This document shows, piece by piece, positions 39,886-48,576 of a stretch of 64,000 bases of DNA (position 1 is its first letter; each line of letters opens with the position of its first letter). The translations under genes were made by a program, and so were the position numbers. Under the pieces are notes generated by a model that worked only from the letters and a program-made list of their open reading frames with translations, did no database searches and was not told the DNA's origin. The stretch is taken from positions 62,001 through 126,000 of the forward strand of contig CACHQX010000003.1 in assembly GCA_902582235.1 (NCBI GenBank), in the 5' to 3' direction. The stretch is from an uncultured Pelagibacteraceae bacterium (GTDB lineage: Bacteria; Pseudomonadota; Alphaproteobacteria; Pelagibacterales; Pelagibacteraceae).

Positions 39886-40620
39886 ATGGCAGCAAATCCG
39901 ATGTACCAATTTAATGTTTATAGAATTGGTCCAGAAATTAAAATAGGGGAAATAGATTTATCCTTTACTAATGCTAGTTTATTTATGGTCATAAGCTCAT
40001 TAGCAATATTGATAATTTTTAATTTAGGTGCACAAAAGAAAAATATAATTCCTGATAAAATACAATTGCTCTCAGAACTTAGTTATACATTTGTGTCTAA
40101 GATGATAAGTGATACAGCTGGTTCGAAAGCAAAACCATATTTTTCATTTATATTTTCACTTTTTATGTTTGTTCTTTTTTGTAACATGTTCGGTATGATC
40201 CCCTATTCTTTTACAGTAACAAGCCACATAATCGTAACATTTGTTTTAGCAGCATTTATTTTCATTGGAGTGACAATTATTGGATTTATTAAACATGGAT
40301 TTGGCTATTTAAAACTTTTTGTACCCAGCGGAGTGCCAGCTGTCTTGTTGCCACTAATAGTAGTTATAGAAATTATTTCTTATTTAAGTAGGCCCATCAG
40401 TTTATCTGTAAGATTGTTTGCAAATATGATGGCGGGACATACAATGATGAAAGTATTCGGAGGCTTTGTAGTAAGTCTTGGAATTGTCGGTGGATGGCTT
40501 CCACTGAGTTTTTCAGTTGCATTAACAGGTTTGGAGATATTAGTTGCTTTTCTTCAAGCTTATGTTTTTGCAATTTTAACATGCATTTATTTAAATGATG
40601 CATTAAATTTACACCATTAA
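39886..40620 (+). CDS. atpB: ATP synthase F0 subunit a
   Basis: Subunit a forms the proton half-channels next to the c-ring. The 244-residue protein has five to six hydrophobic helices and the essential Arg in LSVRLFANMMAGHTMMKVF (about residue 176), plus the C-terminal ALTGLEILVAFLQAYVFAILTCIYLNDAL helix with its conserved Gln. It ends 16 bp before atpE, a gap filled by a strong ribosome binding site. Confidence 0.98.
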   Translation: MAANPMYQFNVYRIGPEIKIGEIDLSFTNASLFMVISSLAILIIFNLGAQKKNIIPDKIQLLSELSYTFVSKMISDTAGSKAKPYFSFIFSLFMFVLFCNMFGMIPYSFTVTSHIIVTFVLAAFIFIGVTIIGFIKHGFGYLKLFVPSGVPAVLLPLIVVIEIISYLSRPISLSVRLFANMMAGHTMMKVFGGFVVSLGIVGGWLPLSFSVALTGLEILVAFLQAYVFAILTCIYLNDALNLHH

Positions 40621-40624
40621 TCAT

Positions 40625-40631
40625 AAGGAGG
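40625..40631 (+). promoter_or_regulatory. Strong Shine-Dalgarno site for atpE
   Basis: AAGGAGG ends five bases before the atpE ATG and is the clearest ribosome binding site I noticed in a window where most genes have weak or none. Subunit c is needed in about ten copies per enzyme, so strong initiation here fits stoichiometry. Confidence 0.8.
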
Positions 40632-40636
40632 ATAAT

Positions 40637-40864
40637 ATGGAGTTAGAAGCAGCAAAAATGATTGGAGCGGGATTAGCGGCAATTGCTCTAGCAGGAGCAG
40701 GAGTAGGAATAGGTATTATTTTTGGTAACTATCTATCTGGCGCTATGAGAAATCCATCTGCAGCTCAAAAACAATTTCCAAATTTACTTTTAGGTTTCGC
40801 ATTAGCTGAGGCCACTGGGTTGTTTGGACTTGTTGTAGCTTTGATAATTTTATTTGCTTTTTAA
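40637..40864 (+). CDS. atpE: ATP synthase F0 subunit c
   Basis: This 75-residue proteolipid forms the rotor ring. It is a two-helix hairpin: helix 1 is Gly/Ala-rich (AGLAAIALAGAGVGIGIIFGN), the loop is RNPSAAQ, and helix 2 holds the proton-binding Glu58 (LAEATGLFGLV). The residues around Glu58 do not show an obvious sodium-binding set, so proton coupling is expected. The start has a near-perfect Shine-Dalgarno sequence. Confidence 0.98.
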   Translation: MELEAAKMIGAGLAAIALAGAGVGIGIIFGNYLSGAMRNPSAAQKQFPNLLLGFALAEATGLFGLVVALIILFAF

Positions 40865-40870
40865 GTAATT

Positions 40871-41458
40871 GTGAAAAAAATTATTTTACTTAATATTTTT
40901 TATTTCTCGTTCTGCACTGTAGCAGTGAAAAGTGCAGAAAAAGGAGGAATGCCTCAATTGGATCCTGAATTTTGGGTATCGCAAATTTTTTGGTTAACCA
41001 TAACTTTCGGTACCCTTTTTTTAGTCCTTTCTAAATTTATCTTGCCTAGAATAAGTAAAAACCTAGAACAGAGAAGATTGCAAATTTTAGAAAATATTGA
41101 GACAGCTGAAAAGCAAAGAAAACAAAGTGAAAAAAATCTCAAAGAATTTGATGAGATAATTTTGAAAAGTAAAAACAAAGCTAAAGAAGTAATGTTAGCC
41201 GCAAGAGAGAAGGTTGTCTCTGAAATAACAAAAAAAAAAATGAAACTTGATGAAGACTTAAATTCAGAAATTCAAAATGTTGAAAAAGAAATAATCGAGT
41301 TAAAATTATCTTCACCAAAAAAGATAAATTCAATAGCTTCTAATATAACCAACGAAGTCATAAAAAGATTAATTGGAACTGATGTAAATGAAAGCAGTGT
41401 TTCTGCTTTAGTTGAAGAAGAACTTAAAAAATTGAGCAGGAGCACAAATGGAATTTGA
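40871..41458 (+). CDS. atpF': ATP synthase F0 subunit b'
   Basis: Alphaproteobacteria and cyanobacteria carry two different b subunits that form the peripheral stalk as a heterodimer; this is the b' copy. It starts at a GTG, has a leader-like segment (KKIILLNIFYFSFCTVAVKSA), a membrane helix around WVSQIFWLTITFGTLFLVLSKFILP (about 34-58), then a long charged helix. The 195 residues are longer than many b' proteins because of the N-terminal leader. It overlaps atpF by 11 bases. Confidence 0.93.
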   Translation: MKKIILLNIFYFSFCTVAVKSAEKGGMPQLDPEFWVSQIFWLTITFGTLFLVLSKFILPRISKNLEQRRLQILENIETAEKQRKQSEKNLKEFDEIILKSKNKAKEVMLAAREKVVSEITKKKMKLDEDLNSEIQNVEKEIIELKLSSPKKINSIASNITNEVIKRLIGTDVNESSVSALVEEELKKLSRSTNGI

Positions 41459-41948
41459 TTCAACTTTTTGGGTAGCTATATCTTTTGTTATTTTTTTTGG
41501 AGTTCTAATTTATTTCAAGATCCCAAGAAAAATAAATGAGGCTTTAGACACAAAGATCTCTGAGATAAAAAATGAATTAGATGAAAGTGAAAAGTTAAGA
41601 ATAGAAACAAAAAAATTATTAGAAGACTCTCAATCAAAATTAAGCTCAGCCGTGAAGGAAAGTAAAAAAATTATAGATCAAGCAAAAAATGACTCTGAAA
41701 AAATGGTGAGTGAATTAGAGCTTAAGTTTGAGAACTCGGCTAAAATTAAAAAAGAACTATCTTTAAGCAAAATTAAACAAATGAAGGATGAAGCTGTTAG
41801 AGAAATTAAAAATACTTCAGTAGATGTTGCATTCTCTGCTTCAGAAAATTTAATTAAAAATTCAATTGAAAAATCAAAGCTCGACAATTTATTTCAAAAA
41901 AATTTAGAAGATGCTAAAGATGCTTTGAAAAAAGCTGGCTCAAATTAA
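41448..41948 (+). CDS. atpF: ATP synthase F0 subunit b
   Basis: This is the second peripheral-stalk subunit. The 166-residue protein has one N-terminal membrane helix (about 6-24, FWVAISFVIFFGVLIYF), then KIPRKINEALDTKISEIKNELDESEKLR and a continuous charged helix to the end. It is the last gene of the F0 cluster; the F1 genes are not in the window. The carotenoid operon starts 43 bp downstream on the same strand. Confidence 0.94.
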   Translation: MEFDSTFWVAISFVIFFGVLIYFKIPRKINEALDTKISEIKNELDESEKLRIETKKLLEDSQSKLSSAVKESKKIIDQAKNDSEKMVSELELKFENSAKIKKELSLSKIKQMKDEAVREIKNTSVDVAFSASENLIKNSIEKSKLDNLFQKNLEDAKDALKKAGSN

Positions 41949-41954
41949 AATAAA

Positions 41955-41983
41955 TTCTTACATTTTTAGAAAAAAAATATAAA
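41955..41983 (+). promoter_or_regulatory. Possible promoter for the crt-blh operon
   Basis: TTCTTA (41955-41960), a 17-base spacer and TATAAA (41978-41983) fit a weak sigma-70 promoter in the 43-bp gap after atpF. Predicted transcription would start about two bases before the crtI ATG, giving a nearly leaderless message. The -35 matches only half the consensus, so read-through from the atp genes is equally possible. Confidence 0.3.
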
Positions 41984-41991
41984 TTATTGTT

Positions 41992-43449
41992 ATGAAATCC
42001 ATAGTCATAGGTTCAGGTTTTGGTGGTATATCTGCAGCTCTTAGGCTGAGAGCAAAAGGCCACGAGGTGACCTTAATTGAAAAACAAAATGATTTAGGTG
42101 GTAGAGCAAGAATTTTTAGAAAGAATGGGTTTTCATTTGATGCTGGACCGACAGTAATTACCGCACCTTATTTGATATATGAGTTGTTCGAATTATTTGG
42201 AAAAGATCCAAAAGACTATTTAAACATAAAACCTTTAAATATTTGGTATCAATTCGTTTTTGAAGATGGAACAAAATTCAATTACTCAGGAAATGAAGAA
42301 GAAATGGAAAAGCAAATATCTGCAATTTCTCCAGATGATGTGAAAGGTTATATCAAATTAGTAAATTTCACAAAAAAAATTTTTGAAAAGGGGTATTTAG
42401 AACTTTCAGATGTTCCCTTTACGAAACCTTTTTTCATGATGAAACAAATTCCATCTTTATTAAAATTAAAAAGTTATAAATCTGTTTATTCTCTTGTGTC
42501 CTCATATGTTAAACACGAAAAACTAAGAAGAATTCTTAGCATGCATCCTCTACTTGTGGGTGGTAATCCTTTCACAACAACTTCGATTTATGGCTTAATA
42601 CTTTATTTAGAAAAGAAATGGGGAATTCATTACTCAATGGGGGGAACCGGAAATATAATTAAGGGTCTTGAAACATTAATGAATGAGGAAAATATAAAAA
42701 TAAAAAAAGGCTTTGAGGTAAACAAAATTATTTCAAATGGAAAAACAATTAAAGGTATTCGACTAGAAAACGGTGATGAAATTTCTGCAAATAATGTGGT
42801 TTGTAATGCTGATCCGCCTGATGTCTATGAGAGATTATTAAATAAAAAAGACCTGAATTTTTTTTTCAACTTTAAGAGAAAAAGAATGGATTATTCAATG
42901 GGTTTATTTGTTTATTATTTTGGAACTAAAAAAGTTTACAAGGATGTCGCTCACCATACGATTAAATTTGGTAACAAATATAAAGAACATTTGGATGATA
43001 TTTTTGATAAAAAGAAACTTAACGATGATATAAGCTATTATCTGCATCGACCTACAGCAACAGATAATTCGATGGCACCCGATGGATGTGATTGTTTTTA
43101 TGTTCTAGTCCCAGTTCCTAATAATCAATCAAATATAAATTGGTCGGAGAGCGGTGAAAAAATTAAAAATTTAGTAATTGATAAAATGGAAAAGGATTTG
43201 CTTCCAAATTTAAGAGAAAACATAATAGAGGATTTCTACTTAACGCCCGACTACTTTGAAAAAGATCTTAACACAAAATTTGGATCAGGCTTTTCAATTC
43301 AACCAAAATTTACGCAATCTGCTTATTTTAGATTTCACAATAAGTCTGAAATTTATGATGGATTATATTTTGTTGGTGCTGGAACACATCCTGGTGCTGG
43401 TGTGCCTGGAGTTTTATCATCGGCAAAAGTTTTAGATAAAATTCTTTAA
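41992..43449 (+). CDS. crtI: Phytoene desaturase
   Basis: CrtI introduces the double bonds that turn phytoene into lycopene. The 485-residue FAD protein opens with the dinucleotide motif VIGSGFGGISAALRLRAKGHEVTLIE (4-29), followed by GGRARIF and FDAGPTVIT, and ends with the carotenoid-desaturase signature YFVGAGTHPGAGVPGVLSSAK. It is the first gene of crtI-crtB-crtY-blh, and its stop overlaps the crtB ATG as TAATG. Confidence 0.97.
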   Translation: MKSIVIGSGFGGISAALRLRAKGHEVTLIEKQNDLGGRARIFRKNGFSFDAGPTVITAPYLIYELFELFGKDPKDYLNIKPLNIWYQFVFEDGTKFNYSGNEEEMEKQISAISPDDVKGYIKLVNFTKKIFEKGYLELSDVPFTKPFFMMKQIPSLLKLKSYKSVYSLVSSYVKHEKLRRILSMHPLLVGGNPFTTTSIYGLILYLEKKWGIHYSMGGTGNIIKGLETLMNEENIKIKKGFEVNKIISNGKTIKGIRLENGDEISANNVVCNADPPDVYERLLNKKDLNFFFNFKRKRMDYSMGLFVYYFGTKKVYKDVAHHTIKFGNKYKEHLDDIFDKKKLNDDISYYLHRPTATDNSMAPDGCDCFYVLVPVPNNQSNINWSESGEKIKNLVIDKMEKDLLPNLRENIIEDFYLTPDYFEKDLNTKFGSGFSIQPKFTQSAYFRFHNKSEIYDGLYFVGAGTHPGAGVPGVLSSAKVLDKIL

Positions 43450-44297
43450 TGGTGAATAATCTTTTATCAATTCATGCAAAGTCTTTTAGCTGGGCTGGAT
43501 TTTTCTTGCCTAACGATGTTTATAAAAATGGATCTGACCTGTATGATTTTTGTAGAGTATTAGACGATATTGCTGATGAAGAAATATCATTAGAGATTAA
43601 AAAGAAGAAATTCCTTAACTATAAAAATGACTTTATTAACCACAACTTCGAAAACGATAGTATCAAAAAGATACATCGCATTATTAAAAACTTCGATGTA
43701 TCAGAAAAAATTGTTCTCGATCTTTTTGATGGCATTGAGTCTGATCTAAAAGAAAAAATAGAATTTAAATCTAAAAGAGAGCTACTTGTATATTCTTATA
43801 GAGTGGCTGGAACGGTAGGTTTGATGATGGCAAAAATTCTTAGAGTAAAATCTAAAACAGCTCTGAAATCTGCAATTGATTTAGGGATAGCGATGCAGCT
43901 TACAAATATCTCTAGAGATGTAATAGAAGATAGAGAGAAAAATAGAGAATATATTAAGCATGATATTTCAAATATAAAAAATACAATTACTACTGCAGAT
44001 TTGTTTTATAATAGTTGTTTTAATTCAATCAGAGAAATTCCAATTAGGTGCCGTTTCGCTATATTAGTCGCTCGCAGAGTTTATAGGGAGATTGGTTATA
44101 AAATCATTAAGAAAAGAGACATTGAGGAATATAATCAATCTGGAAAAATTTATGTTACTAAATCTGGCAAAATCGTTCAAACTATTTTAAGTATTTTTGA
44201 TTTTTTTAGATTATTATTTATTCAATCAGATAATTATTACAGAAATGAAGAGCATAATGAGATTGGTTTAGAAATTAATATAGATGAAAGAATTTGA
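43449..44297 (+). CDS. crtB: Phytoene synthase
   Basis: CrtB condenses two geranylgeranyl diphosphates to phytoene. The 282-residue protein has both Mg2+-binding Asp motifs: Asp39-Asp40-Ile-Ala-Asp43 in RVLDDIADEE, and the second in LTNISRDVIEDREKNREY. It overlaps crtI by one base and crtY by 14. The supply gene crtE (GGPP synthase) is not in the window. Confidence 0.96.
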   Translation: MVNNLLSIHAKSFSWAGFFLPNDVYKNGSDLYDFCRVLDDIADEEISLEIKKKKFLNYKNDFINHNFENDSIKKIHRIIKNFDVSEKIVLDLFDGIESDLKEKIEFKSKRELLVYSYRVAGTVGLMMAKILRVKSKTALKSAIDLGIAMQLTNISRDVIEDREKNREYIKHDISNIKNTITTADLFYNSCFNSIREIPIRCRFAILVARRVYREIGYKIIKKRDIEEYNQSGKIYVTKSGKIVQTILSIFDFFRLLFIQSDNYYRNEEHNEIGLEINIDERI

Positions 44298-45342
44298 TTA
44301 TACAATAATTGGTGGCGGTTGCGCTGGCCTCTCCTTAGCTTACGAGCTTGAAATCAATAACAAGTTAAGTGATAAAACCTTAGCTATTATTGAGCCTAGG
44401 ACTGAATACCAACGAGATAAAACATGGTCTTTTTGGAAAACATTTCCACATAATTTTGAAGATTGTGTGATTAAAAGTTGGGATTCTTTTTCAATTAATA
44501 TTCCCAATAAATCAAAGCAGGTTGAGTGTGAAAGTCTACCGTATCAATCTGTTGACAGTGGTCTATTTTACAGAAAAACTTTAAACAGACTTAAAGCAAA
44601 TAAAAATATTCATTTCTTCAGAAATAAGGAGGATGTGAATACAGAAAATTCGTACGTATTTAATAGTGTTCCTAAAATAAATTCAAATGAAAATGATCTT
44701 TGGCAACATTTTGGAGGTTATGAAATTGAAACGGATAAGAATATATTTGACGATTCTATAATTAATTTAATGGATTTTGATTGTGACCAAAAAAATAGCG
44801 TTCATTTTTTTTACACTCTTCCGTTTTCAAAAAATAAAGCTTTAATTGAAACAACTTGGTTATCAAATATGAAAGATCCTTCAGAAAAAGACTATGATTT
44901 TCAGATTAAGGAATATATTGAAAATATTCTTAAGATTAAAAATTACAAAATTATTTATAAAGAAAAAGGACAAATTCCATTATTTTATCCTACAAATTTA
45001 AACGGTAAAAAAAAAATTAATATCGGAACAGCAGGTAAAATGACGAGATTAAGTACTGGATACACTTTTTTAAATATTCAAGAACATTGTAAATATATTG
45101 TTAAAAATTTAGATAATTTAAAAACTTACAATATCGGAAAAAAATATGAAATTCTTGATAAAATATTTTTAAAAGTGTTGAAAAGGAATGCAAAAAGAAT
45201 GCCAAATATTTTTTTTGAAATCTTTAATTCTAGCGCAGAAACAAGTGTAAAATTCCTCTCAAATAAAAGTAATATTTTTCAAGACTTATCAATAATATCA
45301 AAAATGCCAAAGTGGCCTTTTATAAAGGCTTTATTCAATTAA
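44284..45342 (+). CDS. crtY: Lycopene beta-cyclase
   Basis: CrtY closes the ends of lycopene to make beta-carotene. The 352-residue flavoprotein opens with DYTIIGGGCAGLSLAYELE (FAD motif near residues 9-14) and RTEYQRDKTWSFW, with FFYTLPFSKNKALIETTW in the middle and GTAGKMTRLSTGYTF near residue 250, all typical of bacterial CrtY. The stop overlaps the blh ATG (TAATG). Confidence 0.93.
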   Translation: MKEFDYTIIGGGCAGLSLAYELEINNKLSDKTLAIIEPRTEYQRDKTWSFWKTFPHNFEDCVIKSWDSFSINIPNKSKQVECESLPYQSVDSGLFYRKTLNRLKANKNIHFFRNKEDVNTENSYVFNSVPKINSNENDLWQHFGGYEIETDKNIFDDSIINLMDFDCDQKNSVHFFYTLPFSKNKALIETTWLSNMKDPSEKDYDFQIKEYIENILKIKNYKIIYKEKGQIPLFYPTNLNGKKKINIGTAGKMTRLSTGYTFLNIQEHCKYIVKNLDNLKTYNIGKKYEILDKIFLKVLKRNAKRMPNIFFEIFNSSAETSVKFLSNKSNIFQDLSIISKMPKWPFIKALFN

Positions 45343-46256
45343 TGGATTTATATAAAATAAATAAAAAATATTCGTTTTTTTTACTTCTATTCAACATTAT
45401 TTTTTTAATTTCAATTTCAAAATATTTTGAAAATAAGCAAATAGAATTTCAATATCAAACTATCATCTGTTTCTTTTTAATATCTATCATAGGTGTTTCT
45501 CATGGAGCTCTTGATCACCTAAAAGGTTATAAATTAATGAAAATCTATAAAGTTGAAAATAAGTCATACTTTTACTTAGCTTATATAGCTGTCTCGTTGA
45601 TAGTAATTTTTACTTGGATGATAGTTCCAGAAATTGTTTTAATAATTTTTTTAATGGTTGCTTCATATCATTTTGGTAAAGAAGATAGTTGCGTAGGTCA
45701 AAACATAAAAAGTTTAGTTAACGATTTTCTATATTTGTTTAAAGGAAGTGTAATCATTATTGCACCCCTTCTATTTCATAATGAAAAGACCAATGAAATT
45801 TTTCAAATCTTAAACTTAGACTTAGGTTTTTTAAGCAGTAAATTTTTAATACTTATGATATTTCTTAGTTTTATTGCAAACATTATTATAACAGTTCAAT
45901 CAAACAATGGTGGATTCTTAATTGCAGATTGGACAAATATTATATTGCTTAATGTTTTTCTCTCTCCATTAATTGCTTTCACAATTTATTTTTGTTTTTT
46001 ACACTCTGTAAGACATTCTCTTTCTCTAATATATGAAATTGATAGTAATGATTTTAAAGTTGGTTTTTATAAGTTTATAAGAAAAGCATTACCGCTTACA
46101 TTAATGACTTTATTACTATTTATAATAAGTCTTTATTTTTTAGCTAAATATTATGTTTTTGACGATGCAATTTTAAAAGTAATATTTATAGGTTTGGCGT
46201 CTTTGACCTTTCCGCATATATTATTGGAGTATCTTATTGAAAAAAATGAAAAATAA
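45342..46256 (+). CDS. blh: Beta-carotene 15,15'-dioxygenase, Brp/Blh family
   Basis: Blh splits beta-carotene into two retinals, the rhodopsin chromophore. I chose the ATG at 45342 (304 residues), which overlaps the crtY stop, over an upstream in-frame start at 45312. The integral membrane protein keeps the conserved His set: His54 and His59 (SHGALDH), His110 (SYHFG), and His221/His225 (HSVRHS), likely iron ligands. No rhodopsin gene is present in the window, so the opsin must be encoded elsewhere. The 3' end overlaps ispH by 11 bases. Confidence 0.94.
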   Translation: MDLYKINKKYSFFLLLFNIIFLISISKYFENKQIEFQYQTIICFFLISIIGVSHGALDHLKGYKLMKIYKVENKSYFYLAYIAVSLIVIFTWMIVPEIVLIIFLMVASYHFGKEDSCVGQNIKSLVNDFLYLFKGSVIIIAPLLFHNEKTNEIFQILNLDLGFLSSKFLILMIFLSFIANIIITVQSNNGGFLIADWTNIILLNVFLSPLIAFTIYFCFLHSVRHSLSLIYEIDSNDFKVGFYKFIRKALPLTLMTLLLFIISLYFLAKYYVFDDAILKVIFIGLASLTFPHILLEYLIEKNEK

Positions 46257-47190
46257 AGATTTAAAAATATATTTAGCTGCTCCAAGAGGGTTTTGTGCTG
46301 GAGTTGATCGAGCAATAGAAATTGTAAAAAAAAGCATAAATAAATTTGGGTCACCAGTTTATGTGCGACATGAGATAGTTCACAATAAGCACGTAGTCGA
46401 AAATTTAAAAAAAATTGGTGCAATATTTGTAGAAGAAATTAGTGAAATTAAGGACAAAACTAGACCAGTAATTTTTTCAGCTCATGGAGTTCCAAAAAAA
46501 GTTCCAAAAGAAGCTCAAGATTTAAAAATGGAATATATAGATGCTACTTGTCCTTTGGTTTCTAAAGTACATAGAGAAGCTGAAAATTTAAATAAAGCCG
46601 GTTTCCATATCTTTTTAATTGGTCACAAAAATCATCCTGAAGTAGTTGGCACTATGGGTCAAATTCCAGAAGGATCAATAGAATTAGTTGAAACGATTGA
46701 TGATGTTAAGGATATTGATATTCTATCAAATAAAAAATTAGCTTTTGTAACTCAAACAACTCTTTCTGTTGATGATACAAAAGATATTATTGATGCTTTA
46801 AAGAAAAAATTTCCACAAATTAAAGAGCCAAATAAAGAGGACATCTGTTATGCCACGACTAATAGACAAGCAGCCGTTAAACATATTGCATCAAAGTGTG
46901 ACATGTTCTTTGTAATTGGGAGTAGGAATTCATCTAATTCAAAAAGACTCGTGGAGGTAGCCAATAAAGCAGGATGTAATTATTCAGAGTTAATACATTC
47001 TGAAAGTTCAGTTCCATTAGAAAAAATTTCTCAATGTAATACTATAGGTATTTCATCAGGTGCATCAGCGCCTGAAGTTTTAGTTCAGAATTTTATAGAA
47101 AAAATTAAAGAAAAATTTAATGTCGAAATTCAAGAAGTCGAAATAGTAAAGGAAAACGTAAATTTTAAAGTTCCAGGAAAACTCAATTAA
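46246..47190 (+). CDS. ispH: 4-hydroxy-3-methylbut-2-enyl diphosphate reductase
   Basis: IspH makes IPP and DMAPP in the last MEP-pathway step using a 4Fe-4S cluster. I chose the ATG at 46246 (314 residues) over a TTG nine bases earlier. The three cluster ligands lie in PRGFCAGVDRA (Cys17), DATCPLVSK and EDICYATTNRQ, and HGVP, HKNHPE and the terminal SSGASAPE motif are present. Its overlap with blh ties isoprenoid supply to the retinal operon, although ispH-thrB-rnhA is also a wider alphaproteobacterial gene order. Confidence 0.97.
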   Translation: MKNKDLKIYLAAPRGFCAGVDRAIEIVKKSINKFGSPVYVRHEIVHNKHVVENLKKIGAIFVEEISEIKDKTRPVIFSAHGVPKKVPKEAQDLKMEYIDATCPLVSKVHREAENLNKAGFHIFLIGHKNHPEVVGTMGQIPEGSIELVETIDDVKDIDILSNKKLAFVTQTTLSVDDTKDIIDALKKKFPQIKEPNKEDICYATTNRQAAVKHIASKCDMFFVIGSRNSSNSKRLVEVANKAGCNYSELIHSESSVPLEKISQCNTIGISSGASAPEVLVQNFIEKIKEKFNVEIQEVEIVKENVNFKVPGKLN

Positions 47191-48161
47191 TGGCTGTATT
47201 TACAAAGTTAAATCAAGCTGACATTTATAATGTCCAAAATATTTTTGGATTTAAAAAAATCACAAGCTTTAAGGGTATTAAAAAAGGAATAGAGAATACA
47301 AATTATACTGTTGCCACAAAAAATAAAAAATACGTCTTAACGATTTTTGAAAGTAGAGTTAATAATAAGGATTTGCCCTACTTTATGAAGTTGATGGATG
47401 CACTTTCAAAAAAAGGTATTAAATGCCCATCTCCAATCAAAAATAAATTTGGAAAGTACATATTTAATTTAAAAACAAAAAAGGCTTGTCTAGTTTCCTT
47501 CTTAGAGGGTGACGATAAAAAAAAGCTTTTGGAAAAAGATTTATTAGTCATTGGAAAAAAAATTGGTTTAATGCATAAAAAATTAACAAAGATAAAACTT
47601 AAAAGAAAAAATAGCTTTTCACCCCTCAAAATAAATAGTCTTATAAATAAAATTAACTTAAAAAATTCGAAGTTACCTAAGAATCTTAAAGAAGAAATGA
47701 AGGAAAGTTTTCGTGATATCAGCAAAAAATGGCCAAAAAGAATACCAAGTAGTGTAATTCATGGTGACTTATTCATTGACAATATTTTTTTTCATAAGGG
47801 AAAATTCGGGGGGTTTATTGATTTTTATTTTTCAGCTTATGATTTTCAAGCTTATGAACTTGCTGTTTGTATAAATTCTCTTTGTTTTAATAAAACAAAA
47901 AATAGATTTAAGTTTGATAAGAAGAAAGCTTCTAAGCTTTTCAAGGGTTATGAAAGTATAAGAAAACTTAAACCAGAGGAAAAAAGGAGTATGAAAATTC
48001 TTTGTAAAGGATCTGCCTTAAGATATCTGGCAACAAGAGCTTATGATTACGTAAATACTCCTAAAAATATTTTAATAAAAAAAAAGGATCCATCAGAATA
48101 TATACAAAAACTTAGGTTTCATGACTCTATAGAAAAATTTGAGGAATACTTAAATGATTAA
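47190..48161 (+). CDS. thrB: Homoserine kinase, APH-like (ThrB type II)
   Basis: This enzyme phosphorylates homoserine for threonine synthesis; it belongs to the aminoglycoside-phosphotransferase fold rather than the GHMP type of E. coli. The 323 residues include GIENTNYTV at the nucleotide loop, the catalytic-loop VIHGDLFIDNIFF and the metal-binding GGFIDFYFS. The start overlaps ispH (TAATG), and the end overlaps rnhA by eight bases. Threonine synthase lies just beyond rnhA on the opposite strand, so the two final threonine enzymes are close. Confidence 0.95.
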   Translation: MAVFTKLNQADIYNVQNIFGFKKITSFKGIKKGIENTNYTVATKNKKYVLTIFESRVNNKDLPYFMKLMDALSKKGIKCPSPIKNKFGKYIFNLKTKKACLVSFLEGDDKKKLLEKDLLVIGKKIGLMHKKLTKIKLKRKNSFSPLKINSLINKINLKNSKLPKNLKEEMKESFRDISKKWPKRIPSSVIHGDLFIDNIFFHKGKFGGFIDFYFSAYDFQAYELAVCINSLCFNKTKNRFKFDKKKASKLFKGYESIRKLKPEEKRSMKILCKGSALRYLATRAYDYVNTPKNILIKKKDPSEYIQKLRFHDSIEKFEEYLND

Positions 48162-48576
48162 AATTTATACTGACGGGTCCTGTTTAGAAAATCCTGGCAA
48201 TGGTGGATGGGCAGCAATAATTATAAACAATGGACAAAAAACTAATATTAAAGGAAGTAAAAAGAATACTACAAATAATCAAATGGAGTTGCTAGCTCCT
48301 ATTGAAGCATTAAAAAAAATTCCCAAAGGAAGTAAAGTTCAAATTTTTACAGACTCTAAGTATGTAAAGTCAGGAATTACAGAGTGGATTTATAACTGGA
48401 AAAAAAATGGATGGAAAACCGCAAATAAGCAAGAAGTTAAAAATAAAGATCTTTGGACAGAGCTAGATATTTTAGCCAATGAATTTGAAATAAGTTGGAA
48501 TTGGGTAAAAGCGCACTCAACTGACGAGTTAAACAATGAAGTTGATTTAATTGCTAAAGAAGCTGCAAACTTATAA
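48154..48576 (+). CDS. rnhA: Ribonuclease HI
   Basis: RNase HI degrades RNA in RNA:DNA hybrids. The 140-residue protein has the usual catalytic set: IYTDGSCLENPGNGG (first Asp), NNQMELLAPIEAL (Glu), IFTDSKYVKSGI (Asp) and the late His/Asp region WVKAHSTDELNNEVD. It overlaps thrB by eight bases and the 3' end of convergent thrC by six. Confidence 0.97.
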   Translation: MIKIYTDGSCLENPGNGGWAAIIINNGQKTNIKGSKKNTTNNQMELLAPIEALKKIPKGSKVQIFTDSKYVKSGITEWIYNWKKNGWKTANKQEVKNKDLWTELDILANEFEISWNWVKAHSTDELNNEVDLIAKEAANL

